Source: Micropruina glycogenica (GTDB lineage: Bacteria; Actinomycetota; Actinomycetes; Propionibacteriales; Propionibacteriaceae). Taken from it: a stretch of 64,000 nt of DNA. The position numbers were made by a program, and so were the translations under genes. The stretch lies in the NCBI RefSeq assembly GCF_039524395.1, contig NZ_BAAAGO010000022.1; one strand, written 5' to 3'. Below the pieces are notes generated by a model. That model worked only from the letters and a program-made list of their open reading frames with translations. It was not told the origin of the DNA and did not search any database. Positions 46,677-54,914 of the stretch are shown in pieces; positions within the stretch are counted from its first letter, which is position 1; the number at the start of each line of letters is the position of its first letter.

Positions 46677-46743
46677 CGTTGCTCGCGCCGGCGCTCGTTG
46701 CTCGCGTCCGGACGCGAGCAACGTCACTCAACGCGAGCAACGT
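46677..46743. repeat. CGTTGCTCGCG inverted-repeat cluster
   Basis: Four copies of CGTTGCTCGCG, two in each orientation. The inner pair forms a perfect 28-bp palindrome at 46696-46723 with arms CGTTGCTCGCGTCC. It lies in the 224-nt gap between the HAD gene and bioY and may terminate the former, regulate the latter or be a REP element. Confidence 0.75.
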
Positions 46744-46871
46744 CAGCGGACGACTGCGGCCAGGTCTGTTCGGTCGGGCGACCAGCGCCGAGACGAGGGG
46801 CGGGGTCACGTACTCGACGGTATTCTCACCCCGACCGCGCCACGACAGGCGCGCCCGATTCAGGAGCGACC

Positions 46872-47447
46872 GTGCCAGCAGGCAAGCAGCCCACCACCGA
46901 CCTCGCCCTCATCGCCGTCTTCGCGGCGCTGATCGCCGCGTTCTCGCTGGTACCGGGCATTCCGATCGGGCCCGTGCCGATCACCCTGCAAACCCTCGGC
47001 GTCGCCCTGGCCGGCCTGGTGCTCGGCCCCTGGCGCGGCTTCGCGGCCACCGCCCTGTACCTGGTGGTCGGGTTCGCCGGCCTGCCGGTGTTCGCCGGCG
47101 GCGCCGCCGGCCTGGGTGTGCTGGGCAAGCCCAGCATCGGCTACCTGCTCAGCTTTCCCGTCGCCGCCCTGGTGGCCGGCCTGTTCGCCCAGTGGTTCGG
47201 CGGCCGCCAACCCCGGCTGCTGTGGATGTTCCTGGCCGGCTTCGGGGCGTCGGTGCTGATCATTCACCCGGCCGGCGTCATCGGGCTGATGGCCGTGATG
47301 CAGATCGACTTCGCCAAGGCGTTCGCCATCGACATCGCCTTCTGGCCCGGCGACGTGGCGAAGAACCTGATCGCCGCCGCCATCGCGGTCGCGGTGCATC
47401 GGGCCTTCCCCGCACTGCTGGCGCAGCGAGTGCCGGCGACCGCGTGA
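46872..47447 (+). CDS. bioY: Biotin ECF transporter substrate-binding protein BioY
   Basis: Integral membrane S-component of 191 residues with about six hydrophobic segments. Conserved BioY features are 'IPIGPVPITLQTLGVALAGLVLGP', 'GFAGLPVFAGGAAGLGVLGKPSIGYLLSFP' (each seen in parts), and 'AFWPGDVAKNLIAAAIA' with the binding-site Asp/Lys. It captures biotin and works with BioM and BioN, encoded next. GTG 46872 follows an AGGAG ribosome binding site. The gene trio is placed between two genes that are neighbours in M. tuberculosis, so it looks inserted. Confidence 0.95.
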   Translation: MPAGKQPTTDLALIAVFAALIAAFSLVPGIPIGPVPITLQTLGVALAGLVLGPWRGFAATALYLVVGFAGLPVFAGGAAGLGVLGKPSIGYLLSFPVAALVAGLFAQWFGGRQPRLLWMFLAGFGASVLIIHPAGVIGLMAVMQIDFAKAFAIDIAFWPGDVAKNLIAAAIAVAVHRAFPALLAQRVPATA

Positions 47448-47448
47448 C

Positions 47449-48141
47449 GTGATCGCGCTGCACGGCGTCACCGTCGCCGTCCCGGCGCTGACCCCGCCGG
47501 GCACCAAGACCCTGCTCGACGGGGTGAGCATCGACCTGGCCGAGCACCGCATCGCGCTGATCGGTGCGAACGGTTCGGGCAAGTCCACGCTGCTGCGCCT
47601 GCTCAACGGCCTGATCGTGCCCACGCAAGGGCGGGTCGACGTCGAGGGCCACGACACCCGACGTGACGCAGCGGCCGTGCGCCGCCTGGTGGGTTTCACG
47701 TTCACCGACCCACTGAGCCAACTCGTGCTACCGACCCCGCTGGACGACGTCGAGCTCAGTTTGCGCTCCCGCGTGCGTGACCGGGAGGCCCGGCAGGCCC
47801 AGGCCCGCGCCTGGCTGGCCCGCTACGGGCTGGCCGACGTGGCCGAGCGCAGCATCTACGACCTGTCGGGCGGCGAGCGGCAACTCGCGGCGCTGGTCAG
47901 CGTGCTGGCCGTGCAGCCGTCGGTGCTGGTGTGCGACGAACCCACCACGCTGCTCGACCTGCGCAACCGCAACCTGGTGGCGCAGGTGCTGGCTGACCTG
48001 CCGCACCAGGTGATCATCGCCACCCATGACCTCGAGTTGGCGGCTCAGTCGGAGAGGGTCATCGTGATCGACGCCGGTCGGGTGGTGGCCGACGGCGACC
48101 CCGAGACCGCGATCGCCGCCTACCGGGCGTTGCTGGCATGA
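47449..48141 (+). CDS. bioM: Biotin ECF transporter ATPase BioM
   Basis: ABC ATPase of 230 residues that energises biotin uptake. Walker A is 'LIGANGSGKSTLLRLLNGL', the ABC signature 'DLSGGERQLAALVSVLA', Walker B 'VLVCDEPTTLLDL', and the switch His in 'VIIATHDLELA'. The Q-loop position reads 'GFTFTDPLSQL'. The start GTG 47449 is 1 nt after the bioY stop, and its stop overlaps bioN by 4 nt. Confidence 0.95.
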   Translation: MIALHGVTVAVPALTPPGTKTLLDGVSIDLAEHRIALIGANGSGKSTLLRLLNGLIVPTQGRVDVEGHDTRRDAAAVRRLVGFTFTDPLSQLVLPTPLDDVELSLRSRVRDREARQAQARAWLARYGLADVAERSIYDLSGGERQLAALVSVLAVQPSVLVCDEPTTLLDLRNRNLVAQVLADLPHQVIIATHDLELAAQSERVIVIDAGRVVADGDPETAIAAYRALLA

Positions 48142-48761
48142 GGCCGACCGACGCGCTGCTCGGCAGCTACCGGCCCGGCACGTCGCCCTGGCATCGGGTG
48201 GGCGTGGGCTGGAAATACCTCGCGGTGCTGGTGCTCACCCTGCCCGCGCTGTTCGTGCAGGAGCCGTGGGTGACCGCTTCGGCCCTGGCGTTGACCGTCG
48301 GGTGCCTGCTGCTCACCGGACTGCCGGCGCGGGTCACCCTCGCCCTGTCGTGGGGGTTGCTGGTGCTGCTCGCCGTGCTGGCGGCGTTTCAGGTGCTGAT
48401 CGGGCAACCGGCGCTGGCGTTCGTGGTGCCGGGCAACGTGCTACTGGCGGTGCTGGCTGCGCGGCTGATCATCGTGACCACCAGGCCAGCGGTGCTGATC
48501 GACGCGTTGGTGAGCGCAGCCGACCGGGTGCCGTTCGTCGACGGCGAGCGGTTCGGGTTGTCGGTGGGGGTGATGCTGCGCAGCATTCCGTACCTGATGG
48601 GCGCCTTCTACGACGTGCGCGACGCGGCGCGAGCGCGGGGCCTGGAGCGGCACTGGATCGCGCGGCTCACGCCCGTGGTGGTGCGGGCGGTCGGCTTCGC
48701 CCAGGCGACCGGCGATGCGCTGGCCGCCCGCGGGCTGGGGGAGCGCTCCAGCGATCGTTGA
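48138..48761 (+). CDS. bioN: Biotin ECF transporter transmembrane protein BioN
   Basis: T-component (EcfT-like) of 207 residues with about five membrane segments. The C-terminal cytoplasmic coupling helix contains 'DVRDAARARGLERHWIARL', with the A-R-A/A-R-G type motif that contacts the ATPase groove. It completes the bioYMN operon. The start overlaps the bioM stop (ATGA). Confidence 0.93.
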   Translation: MRPTDALLGSYRPGTSPWHRVGVGWKYLAVLVLTLPALFVQEPWVTASALALTVGCLLLTGLPARVTLALSWGLLVLLAVLAAFQVLIGQPALAFVVPGNVLLAVLAARLIIVTTRPAVLIDALVSAADRVPFVDGERFGLSVGVMLRSIPYLMGAFYDVRDAARARGLERHWIARLTPVVVRAVGFAQATGDALAARGLGERSSDR

Positions 48762-48768
48762 CCATCGA

Positions 48769-48820
48769 GGTCGACCACGTCGAGACCGGCGAGTCAGGGC
48801 TGGTCGAGCTTCTCGAGACC
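48769..48820 (+). repeat. GGTCGAG..GTCGAGACC repeats after bioN
   Basis: Two units, GGTCGACCACGTCGAGACC (48769-48787) and GGTCGAGCTTCTCGAGACC (48802-48820), just after the bioN stop. Confidence 0.8.
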
Positions 48821-48930
48821 TTCAGACGGGTTGCGACATGCTCAACCCACGAGTTGACGCTGGACGGGCGCGTCGAGCCCCCAGCGCCTGGTTCGACACG
48901 CACCAATGACGAACCTCCTACTATGGCGCC

Positions 48931-49098
48931 ATGACCAGTAGCGCCCCTGAGCAGCCCCCCGTCACCGGGCATCGGGCCATCGACGAGGCCCTGATCGCGC
49001 TCGACCTCAGCGGGCCGGTCGGTGAGCACGCCGAGCGGGTGCAGGCGGTGCACACGGTGCTGCAGCAGGTGCTCAACCCCGCTTCCGAACAACGGTGA
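48931..49098 (+). CDS. Small conserved protein (Rv1693-like)
   Basis: A 55-residue ORF just before tlyA. It begins 'MTSSAPEQPPVTGHRAIDEA' and ends 'HTVLQQVLNPASEQR'; the middle predicts one long amphipathic helix. ATG 48931 is preceded by TACTAT (48919-48924) at 6 nt, so it probably starts a leaderless message. The stop overlaps the tlyA start (GTGA). A protein of the same size lies at the same place in M. tuberculosis (Rv1693). The function is unknown. Confidence 0.75.
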   Translation: MTSSAPEQPPVTGHRAIDEALIALDLSGPVGEHAERVQAVHTVLQQVLNPASEQR

Positions 49099-49826
49099 CC
49101 GCTCGGCTCGACCTGGTGCTGGTGCGCCGCGGCCTCGCGCGCTCACGGGGCCAGGCGGCCGACGCGATCAAGGCCGGACGGGTGCTCGTCAACGGCCAAC
49201 CGGCGCACAAGCCGTCCGAACCGGTCAGCGACGCCGACGACGTGCAGTTCACCGGCGGCGACCACTACGTGTCGCGCGCGGCCCACAAGCTGATCGGTGC
49301 CCTGGACGCCTCGGGCGTCATCGTCACCGGCCGGGTGCTCGACGCGGGCGCCTGCACGGGCGGGTTCACCCAGGTGGTGCTCGAACGCGGCGCCGACACC
49401 GTGTACGCGGTGGACGTCGGCCACGACCAGTTGGCGGCATCGATCAGCGACGACCCTCGGGTACGGGTGCGCGAAGGGTTGAACCTTCGCGACCTGACCC
49501 TGGCCGACCTCGACGGCGAACCGGTCGACCTGATCGTCGGCGACGTGTCGTTCATCTCTCTGCGGCTGTTGCTGCAGCCGATGCTGACCGTGCTGAAGCC
49601 GTCGGGCACCGCCCTGCTGCTGGTGAAACCGCAGTTCGAGGTCGGCCGCGGCGGCCACGACTCGCGGGGTGTGGTGCGTGACGACGCCGTGCGCCGGCGC
49701 TGTGTCGACGACGTCGTTGCGGGGGCGTGCGAGCTGGGTTGGCGCGAGGCCTGGCGAGGCGTGAGCGGCACGCCGGGAACGTCCGGCAACATCGAGTACT
49801 TCGTGCAACTCGTGCACCACGAGTAA
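49095..49826 (+). CDS. tlyA: TlyA family rRNA (cytidine-2'-O)-methyltransferase
   Basis: Protein of 243 residues with an N-terminal S4 RNA-binding domain ('ARLDLVLVRRGLARSRGQAA' to 'GRVLVNG') and a C-terminal FtsJ-type Rossmann methyltransferase with the SAM loop 'VLDAGACTGGFTQVVLERGA', 'DLIVGDVSFISLRLLLQPM' and catalytic lysines such as 'LLLVKPQFEVG'. TlyA methylates 16S and, in some bacteria, 23S rRNA, which sensitises ribosomes to capreomycin and viomycin. It is followed by nadK and recN as in other actinobacteria. Confidence 0.94.
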   Translation: MTARLDLVLVRRGLARSRGQAADAIKAGRVLVNGQPAHKPSEPVSDADDVQFTGGDHYVSRAAHKLIGALDASGVIVTGRVLDAGACTGGFTQVVLERGADTVYAVDVGHDQLAASISDDPRVRVREGLNLRDLTLADLDGEPVDLIVGDVSFISLRLLLQPMLTVLKPSGTALLLVKPQFEVGRGGHDSRGVVRDDAVRRRCVDDVVAGACELGWREAWRGVSGTPGTSGNIEYFVQLVHHE

Positions 49827-49856
49827 CTGTCGCCGCCCCAGGTTAGGGTGATACCC

Positions 49857-50774
49857 GTGCCCAGTCGTCGCTACGTCACCGTCACCCTGCACGGGGGACG
49901 CCCGGCCGCGGTCAGCGCCGCCGCGGGTTTCATCGCGGGCATGGCACAGCACGGCATCACCAGCCTCGTGAAGGGCGATCAACTGCAGCAGTTCGCGTCG
50001 TCCGAGGGCGTCGAGCAACTCTCGCCCGACAACGAGAAACAGAGCGAGCTCGCGATCGTGTTCGGCGGCGACGGCAGCATTCTGCGTGCCGCCGAGTGGG
50101 CCTTACCGCTCGACATACCGGTGCTGGGGGTCAACCTGGGGCACGTCGGGTTTCTGGCCGAGCTCGAGTCGCACCAGGCCGGTTCGCTGATCAGCCATGT
50201 GGTGAAGCGCAACTACACCGTCGAAGAGCGCATGACCATCGACACCATCGTCACCGACGAGTCGGGCACCGAGGTGTGGCGGTCGTTCGCGGTCAACGAG
50301 GTCTCGATCGAGAAGCTGGCCCGCGAGCGCATGATCGAGGTGCTGGTGCGGGTCGACGGCCGCGCACTGTCGCGCTGGGGCACCGACGGCGTGCTCATGT
50401 CGACCCCCACCGGGTCGACCGCCTACGCCTTCTCGGCCAACGGGCCGGTGATGTGGCCCGACATCGACGCCCTGCTGCTGGTGCCGCTGTCGGCGCACGC
50501 GCTGTTCAGTCGTCCGCTGGTGATCGGTCCACATTCCACCATTTCGATCGAGGTGCTGCCGTCCAACGAATGCAACGCCGTGGTGTGGTGCGACGGGCGC
50601 CGCACCACCGACATCGGCGGCGGCATGGTGGTTACCGCGCAGGTGGGCACCCACCGGCTGAAACTGGCTCGCATCTCTGAGCGGCCGTTCGTCGATCGCC
50701 TGGTGCGCAAGTTCGCCCTGCCCGTCGACGGCTGGCGGGGGGTCGCCGAGCGCGAACAGCAGAATGCTGACTGA
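49857..50774 (+). CDS. nadK: NAD kinase
   Basis: ATP/polyphosphate-NAD kinase of 305 residues that makes NADP. Diagnostic motifs are 'AIVFGGDGSILRAAEWA' (GGDG), 'LGVNLGHVGFLAELE', 'NEVSIEKLARERMIEV' and 'GVLMSTPTGSTAYAFSANGP'. GTG 49857 lies 7 nt after TAGGGT (49844-49849), which fits a leaderless start; GTG 49848 would add three residues. The end overlaps recN by 11 nt. Confidence 0.94.
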   Translation: MPSRRYVTVTLHGGRPAAVSAAAGFIAGMAQHGITSLVKGDQLQQFASSEGVEQLSPDNEKQSELAIVFGGDGSILRAAEWALPLDIPVLGVNLGHVGFLAELESHQAGSLISHVVKRNYTVEERMTIDTIVTDESGTEVWRSFAVNEVSIEKLARERMIEVLVRVDGRALSRWGTDGVLMSTPTGSTAYAFSANGPVMWPDIDALLLVPLSAHALFSRPLVIGPHSTISIEVLPSNECNAVVWCDGRRTTDIGGGMVVTAQVGTHRLKLARISERPFVDRLVRKFALPVDGWRGVAEREQQNAD

Positions 50775-52443
50775 ACTGCGCATCAGCGACCTCGGCGTGA
50801 TCGCCGAGGCCGTGCTCGAGCCCGGGCCCGGGTTCACCGCCGTCACCGGTGAAACCGGCGCCGGCAAAACCATGGTGGTCACCGGGTTGTCGCTGCTGTT
50901 GGGCGCCCGGGCCGACGCAGGCCTGATCCGGCGCGGGGCGTCCCGCTGCCTGGTCGAGGGATCCTGGACGCTGGCGGCCGACGAAGCCGCCGAGCTGGCC
51001 GACCTGGGTGCCGAAACCGACAACGGCGAGTTGCTGGTCGGGCGGGTGATCAGCCCATCGCGGTCGCGGGCGCTGCTGGGTGGCGTGAGCGTGCCGGTGG
51101 TGAAGGCATCCGAGGTGGTCACCGCGTGGGCCACCATTCACGGCCAGTCCGAGCAGGTGCGATTGGGCACCCCCGAGCGGCAGCGCGAGGTGCTCGATCG
51201 TTTCGCCGGCACTGACCATGCGGCGTTGCTGGCCCGGCACGAGCAGGCGTTCACCAAGCGGCGGCAGGCGGCGTCCGAGTTGGCCGCGCTGACCGGTGCG
51301 GCACGCGAACGCGCTCGAGAACTCGACCTGCTGAGGTTCGGGCTCGACGAAATCGCATCGGTCGATCCGCAACCTGACGAAGACGTGGTTCTGGCAGGGC
51401 AGGCGCAGCGGCTGCAGGCCGTGGACGACCTGCGGCTGGCCGCGCACGCCGCCGTCATGGCTCTGAGCGGTGACGCCGAGGCCTGGGACGACGCCCCCAA
51501 CGCGCTCGGATTGGTGGCGGCGGCGCGCAAGAGCGTGGACGCAGCTGTGGTCGACGACCCGTCTCTGGGGCCGGTGGGGGCTCGGTTGGCCGACGCCGCC
51601 GTGCTGTTGGCCGACGTGGCTGCCGATCTGGCGAGCTACCTCGATCGGTTGGAGGCCGACCCGGCCCGCTTGGAATGGATCGCCGAACGTCGCTCGGCCC
51701 TGCAGGGGCTGCTGCGCAAATACGGAGCGTCGGTCAGCGAGGTGTTGGCATGGGCTGCTGAAGCCGCGCAGCGCTCGGGCGGGTTGGCGGCCACCGACGA
51801 CCGCATCGCCGATCTGCAGGCCGAGGTGGCAGCGCTCGACGACGAGTTGGCGGCGAGCGCCGCGGCGATCACGAAGGGCCGTGCGGCGGCAGGGGTCGAG
51901 CTGGCCGCCTTGGTGCGCGACGAACTGTCCGCCCTGGCCATGCCGCACGCCCGGCTCGAGTTCGCGCTCGCCCCCGTCGCGATCGGCGCCCACGGAGCCG
52001 ACCAGGTCACGATCATGTTCACCGCCAACGCAGGTGCCGCGCCGGCGCCGCTTTCCAAGGCGGCCTCCGGCGGCGAGCTGTCGCGGGTGCGGCTGGCGCT
52101 CGAGGTGGTGCTGGCGTCGGGTGCGACCGGGCAGACATTCGTGTTCGACGAGGTCGACGCCGGCATCGGCGGAGCGGTGGCCCTCGAGATCGGACGCCGG
52201 TTGGCCCGGTTGGCCGAACACGCCCAAGTGATCGTGGTGACCCACCTGGCACAGGTGGCGGCTTTCGCCGACACGCACTACGTGGTGGCGAAGGCGACAG
52301 ACGGGCAGGTGACCACCAGCGGCATCGTTGCGGTCGAGGGCGCCGAGCGGCTCGATGAGCTGGCTCGCATGATGGCCGGCCTGGAGGGGTCCGCGAACGC
52401 CCACGCGCACGCCGCCGAGCTGCTGGCGGCGGCCGCCCGCTGA
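50764..52443 (+). CDS. recN: DNA repair protein RecN
   Basis: SMC-like ATPase of 559 residues involved in double-strand break repair. Walker A is 'AVTGETGAGKTMVVTGLSLL', the signature region is 'KAASGGELSRVRLALEVVLA', and Walker B is 'TFVFDEVDAGIGGAVALEIG', followed by the H-loop 'IVVTHLAQVAAFAD'. The middle about 250 residues are the expected Ala/Leu/Arg-rich coiled coil. ATG 50764 lies inside the nadK end, so translation is coupled. Confidence 0.95.
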   Translation: MLTELRISDLGVIAEAVLEPGPGFTAVTGETGAGKTMVVTGLSLLLGARADAGLIRRGASRCLVEGSWTLAADEAAELADLGAETDNGELLVGRVISPSRSRALLGGVSVPVVKASEVVTAWATIHGQSEQVRLGTPERQREVLDRFAGTDHAALLARHEQAFTKRRQAASELAALTGAARERARELDLLRFGLDEIASVDPQPDEDVVLAGQAQRLQAVDDLRLAAHAAVMALSGDAEAWDDAPNALGLVAAARKSVDAAVVDDPSLGPVGARLADAAVLLADVAADLASYLDRLEADPARLEWIAERRSALQGLLRKYGASVSEVLAWAAEAAQRSGGLAATDDRIADLQAEVAALDDELAASAAAITKGRAAAGVELAALVRDELSALAMPHARLEFALAPVAIGAHGADQVTIMFTANAGAAPAPLSKAASGGELSRVRLALEVVLASGATGQTFVFDEVDAGIGGAVALEIGRRLARLAEHAQVIVVTHLAQVAAFADTHYVVAKATDGQVTTSGIVAVEGAERLDELARMMAGLEGSANAHAHAAELLAAAAR

Positions 52444-52461
52444 GTCTTCGCCGGTCGAGGT

Positions 52462-52480
52462 GGTCGAGCGTGTCGAGACC
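52462..52480 (+). repeat. GGTCGAG..GTCGAGACC repeat before pyrG
   Basis: Single unit GGTCGAGCGTGTCGAGACC, identical to the one at 28179-28197, lying between recN and pyrG. Confidence 0.85.
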
Positions 52481-52561
52481 TCTCCTGCGGATCGTTACGA
52501 GTATGGGACGCCAGCACGCCGGTTCGCCACGGCGGCGTCAGGCGCTCTATGGTGGAACCCC

Positions 52562-54223
52562 GTGGGGAACGGCAGCAGTACCAAGCACATCTTCGTCACC
52601 GGAGGCGTCGCCTCCTCGCTCGGCAAGGGCCTCACCGCCTCGAGCCTGGGCAGTCTTCTCGTGGCCCGTGGGCTGCGGGTCACCATGCAGAAACTCGACC
52701 CGTATCTGAACGTCGATCCGGGCACCATGAACCCGTTTCAGCACGGTGAGGTGTTCGTCACCGAAGACGGTGCCGAAACCGATCTCGACATCGGCCACTA
52801 CGAGCGCTTCCTCGACGTCAACCTGAGCGCCGACGCCAACGTGACCACCGGCAAGGTGTACTCGAACGTGATCGCCAAAGAGCGTCGCGGCGACTTTCTG
52901 GGCGACACCGTGCAGGTGATTCCGCACATCACCAACGAGATCAAAGACGAGATGCTCTCGATGGCCACCGGCAACGTCGACGTGGTGATCCACGAGATCG
53001 GCGGCACCGTGGGCGACATCGAATCGCTGCCTTTCCTCGAAGCCGCGCGGCAGGTGCGTCGCGACGTGGGCCGCGAGAACGTGTTCTTTCTGCATGTGTC
53101 GCTGGTGCCGTACCTCGGGCCGTCCGGTGAGTTGAAGACCAAGCCGACCCAGCATTCGGTGGCCGCGCTGCGCCAGGTCGGCATCACCCCCGACGCGATC
53201 GTCTGCCGCTCCAACCGCGAGATTCCCGACGGCGTGAAGCGCAAGATCTCGCTGATGTGCGACGTCGACGAAGAGGCGGTGGTCAGCTGCCCCGACGCGC
53301 CGTCGATCTACGACATTCCCAAGGTGCTGCACGATGAGGGCCTCGACGCCTACGTGGTGCGCCGGCTCGGGGTCAGCTTTCGCGACGTCAACTGGACGAA
53401 GTGGAACGACCTGCTCGAGCGCGTCCACCACCCCAAAGAGGACGTCACCATCGGCCTGGTCGGCAAGTACATCGACCTGCCCGACGCGTACCTGAGCGTG
53501 TCGGAGGCGCTGCGGGCCGGCGGGTTCGCCAACCACGCGAAGGTGCACGTGCGCTGGATCGCGTCCGACTCGTGCGAAACCCCGGCGGGCGCCGCCGCTC
53601 AACTGGGCGATCTGGACGGCATCGTGGTGCCCGGCGGCTTCGGTATCCGTGGTGTTGAGGGCAAGCTGGGAGCGCTGAAGTACGCCCGCGAGAACCAACT
53701 GCCCACGCTGGGGCTCTGCCTGGGCCTGCAGTGCATGGTGATCGAGGTGGCCCGCGACCTGTGCGGGCTCAACGACGCCGCCTCGACCGAGTTCGAACCC
53801 GACACCGACGCGCCTGTGATCGCCACGATGGCCGAGCAGGTGGCCCACGTGTCGGGCGAGGGCCAGTTGGGGGCGACCATGCGGCTGGGCGCCTACCCGG
53901 CCGACCTGGTCAAGGGTTCGCTGGTCAGCAAGCTCTACGGCGCCACCAGCGTGTCGGAGCGGCACCGGCACCGCTACGAGGTGAACAACGCCTACCGCGA
54001 CCAGTTGCAGGCCGCCGGGCTGCGCATTGTCGGCACCTCGCCCGATTCGAGCCTGGTCGAGTTCGTCGAACTCGACCATGAGCAGCACCCGTTCTTCGTC
54101 GCCACGCAGGCGCACCCCGAACTCAAGTCGCGGCCCACCAAGCCGCACCCACTGTTCGTCGGCCTGATCGCCGCCGCCCTCACCCGCAAACTGTCGGCCC
54201 GGTTGCCGGTCGAGGAGTCCTGA
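52562..54223 (+). CDS. pyrG: CTP synthase
   Basis: Amidotransferase of 553 residues that makes CTP from UTP. The N-terminal synthetase domain starts 'KHIFVTGGVASSLGKGLTAS', with 'KLDPYLNVDPGTMNPFQHGE' and 'EIGGTVGDIESLPFLEAARQ'. The C-terminal class I glutaminase shows 'IVVPGGFGIRG', the nucleophile Cys in 'LGLCLGLQCMVIE' and the His-Glu pair in 'QAHPELKSRP'. GTG 52562 is preceded by TATGGT (52548-52553) at 8 nt, giving a leaderless start; the longer frame to 52460 runs through a repeat and is not conserved. It overlaps the NUDIX gene by 1 nt. Confidence 0.96.
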   Translation: MGNGSSTKHIFVTGGVASSLGKGLTASSLGSLLVARGLRVTMQKLDPYLNVDPGTMNPFQHGEVFVTEDGAETDLDIGHYERFLDVNLSADANVTTGKVYSNVIAKERRGDFLGDTVQVIPHITNEIKDEMLSMATGNVDVVIHEIGGTVGDIESLPFLEAARQVRRDVGRENVFFLHVSLVPYLGPSGELKTKPTQHSVAALRQVGITPDAIVCRSNREIPDGVKRKISLMCDVDEEAVVSCPDAPSIYDIPKVLHDEGLDAYVVRRLGVSFRDVNWTKWNDLLERVHHPKEDVTIGLVGKYIDLPDAYLSVSEALRAGGFANHAKVHVRWIASDSCETPAGAAAQLGDLDGIVVPGGFGIRGVEGKLGALKYARENQLPTLGLCLGLQCMVIEVARDLCGLNDAASTEFEPDTDAPVIATMAEQVAHVSGEGQLGATMRLGAYPADLVKGSLVSKLYGATSVSERHRHRYEVNNAYRDQLQAAGLRIVGTSPDSSLVEFVELDHEQHPFFVATQAHPELKSRPTKPHPLFVGLIAAALTRKLSARLPVEES

Positions 54224-54912
54224 TGACTGCCGACCTGCCGGTGCTGGGGCCACGCGACAACGTCGACCGTCCTGCACAGTGGCCGCTGGTGTCGCACAAA
54301 GTGCTGGGCGTTGGTGCGGTCAGCGACTACGTGGACGACACCGTGGCCACGCCCGACGGCGAGCAGATGCACCGGCAGTACCTGCTGCACCCGGGCGCGG
54401 TTGCGGTGATCGCTCTGGACGATCACGATCGCGTGGTCGTGGTGCGCCAGTATCGTCACCCGGTCGGGTTTCAACTGATCGAGCCGCCGGCGGGGCTGCT
54501 CGACGCCGACGACGAGTCGTTCCTCGCAGCTGCGCAGCGCGAGCTGGCCGAAGAAGCGATGCTGGCGGCCGACGACTGGCGGTTGCTGATCGACATGTTC
54601 ACCTCGCCGGGGTGCAACTCCGAGGCGATCCGGTTCTTTTTGGCCCGAGGGTTGCGCCGCGTGCCCCGTCCGGACGGGTTCGTGGTCGAGCACGAAGAAC
54701 TCCACATGCAGGTCGGGCTGGTGCCCTTGGCCGACTTGGTCGAGGGCATCTACGCAGGGCAGATTCAGAGTCCCTCGTTAGTAGCCGGGGTGTTGGCGCT
54801 CGAAGCCGCCCGGCAGAGCGGACGGCTCGACGACCTGCGACCCGCCGACCTACCCTGGCCGGCACGGGACATCCGTCAGCACCTTCTGGACGAGATCGCG
54901 AAGCTGGCCTGA
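54223..54912 (+). CDS. NUDIX hydrolase (ADP-ribose pyrophosphatase-like)
   Basis: Protein of 229 residues. 'VRQYRHPVGFQLIEPPAGLL' precedes the Nudix box, in which the metal-binding core appears as 'AAAQRELAEEAML'. The usual Gly after R-E-x-x-E-E is a Met here, a minor departure. The group includes ADP-ribose pyrophosphatases, and the M. tuberculosis gene at the same locus (Rv1700) is one. ATG 54223 overlaps the pyrG stop (TGATG). Confidence 0.9.
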   Translation: MTADLPVLGPRDNVDRPAQWPLVSHKVLGVGAVSDYVDDTVATPDGEQMHRQYLLHPGAVAVIALDDHDRVVVVRQYRHPVGFQLIEPPAGLLDADDESFLAAAQRELAEEAMLAADDWRLLIDMFTSPGCNSEAIRFFLARGLRRVPRPDGFVVEHEELHMQVGLVPLADLVEGIYAGQIQSPSLVAGVLALEAARQSGRLDDLRPADLPWPARDIRQHLLDEIAKLA

Positions 54913-54914
54913 GC

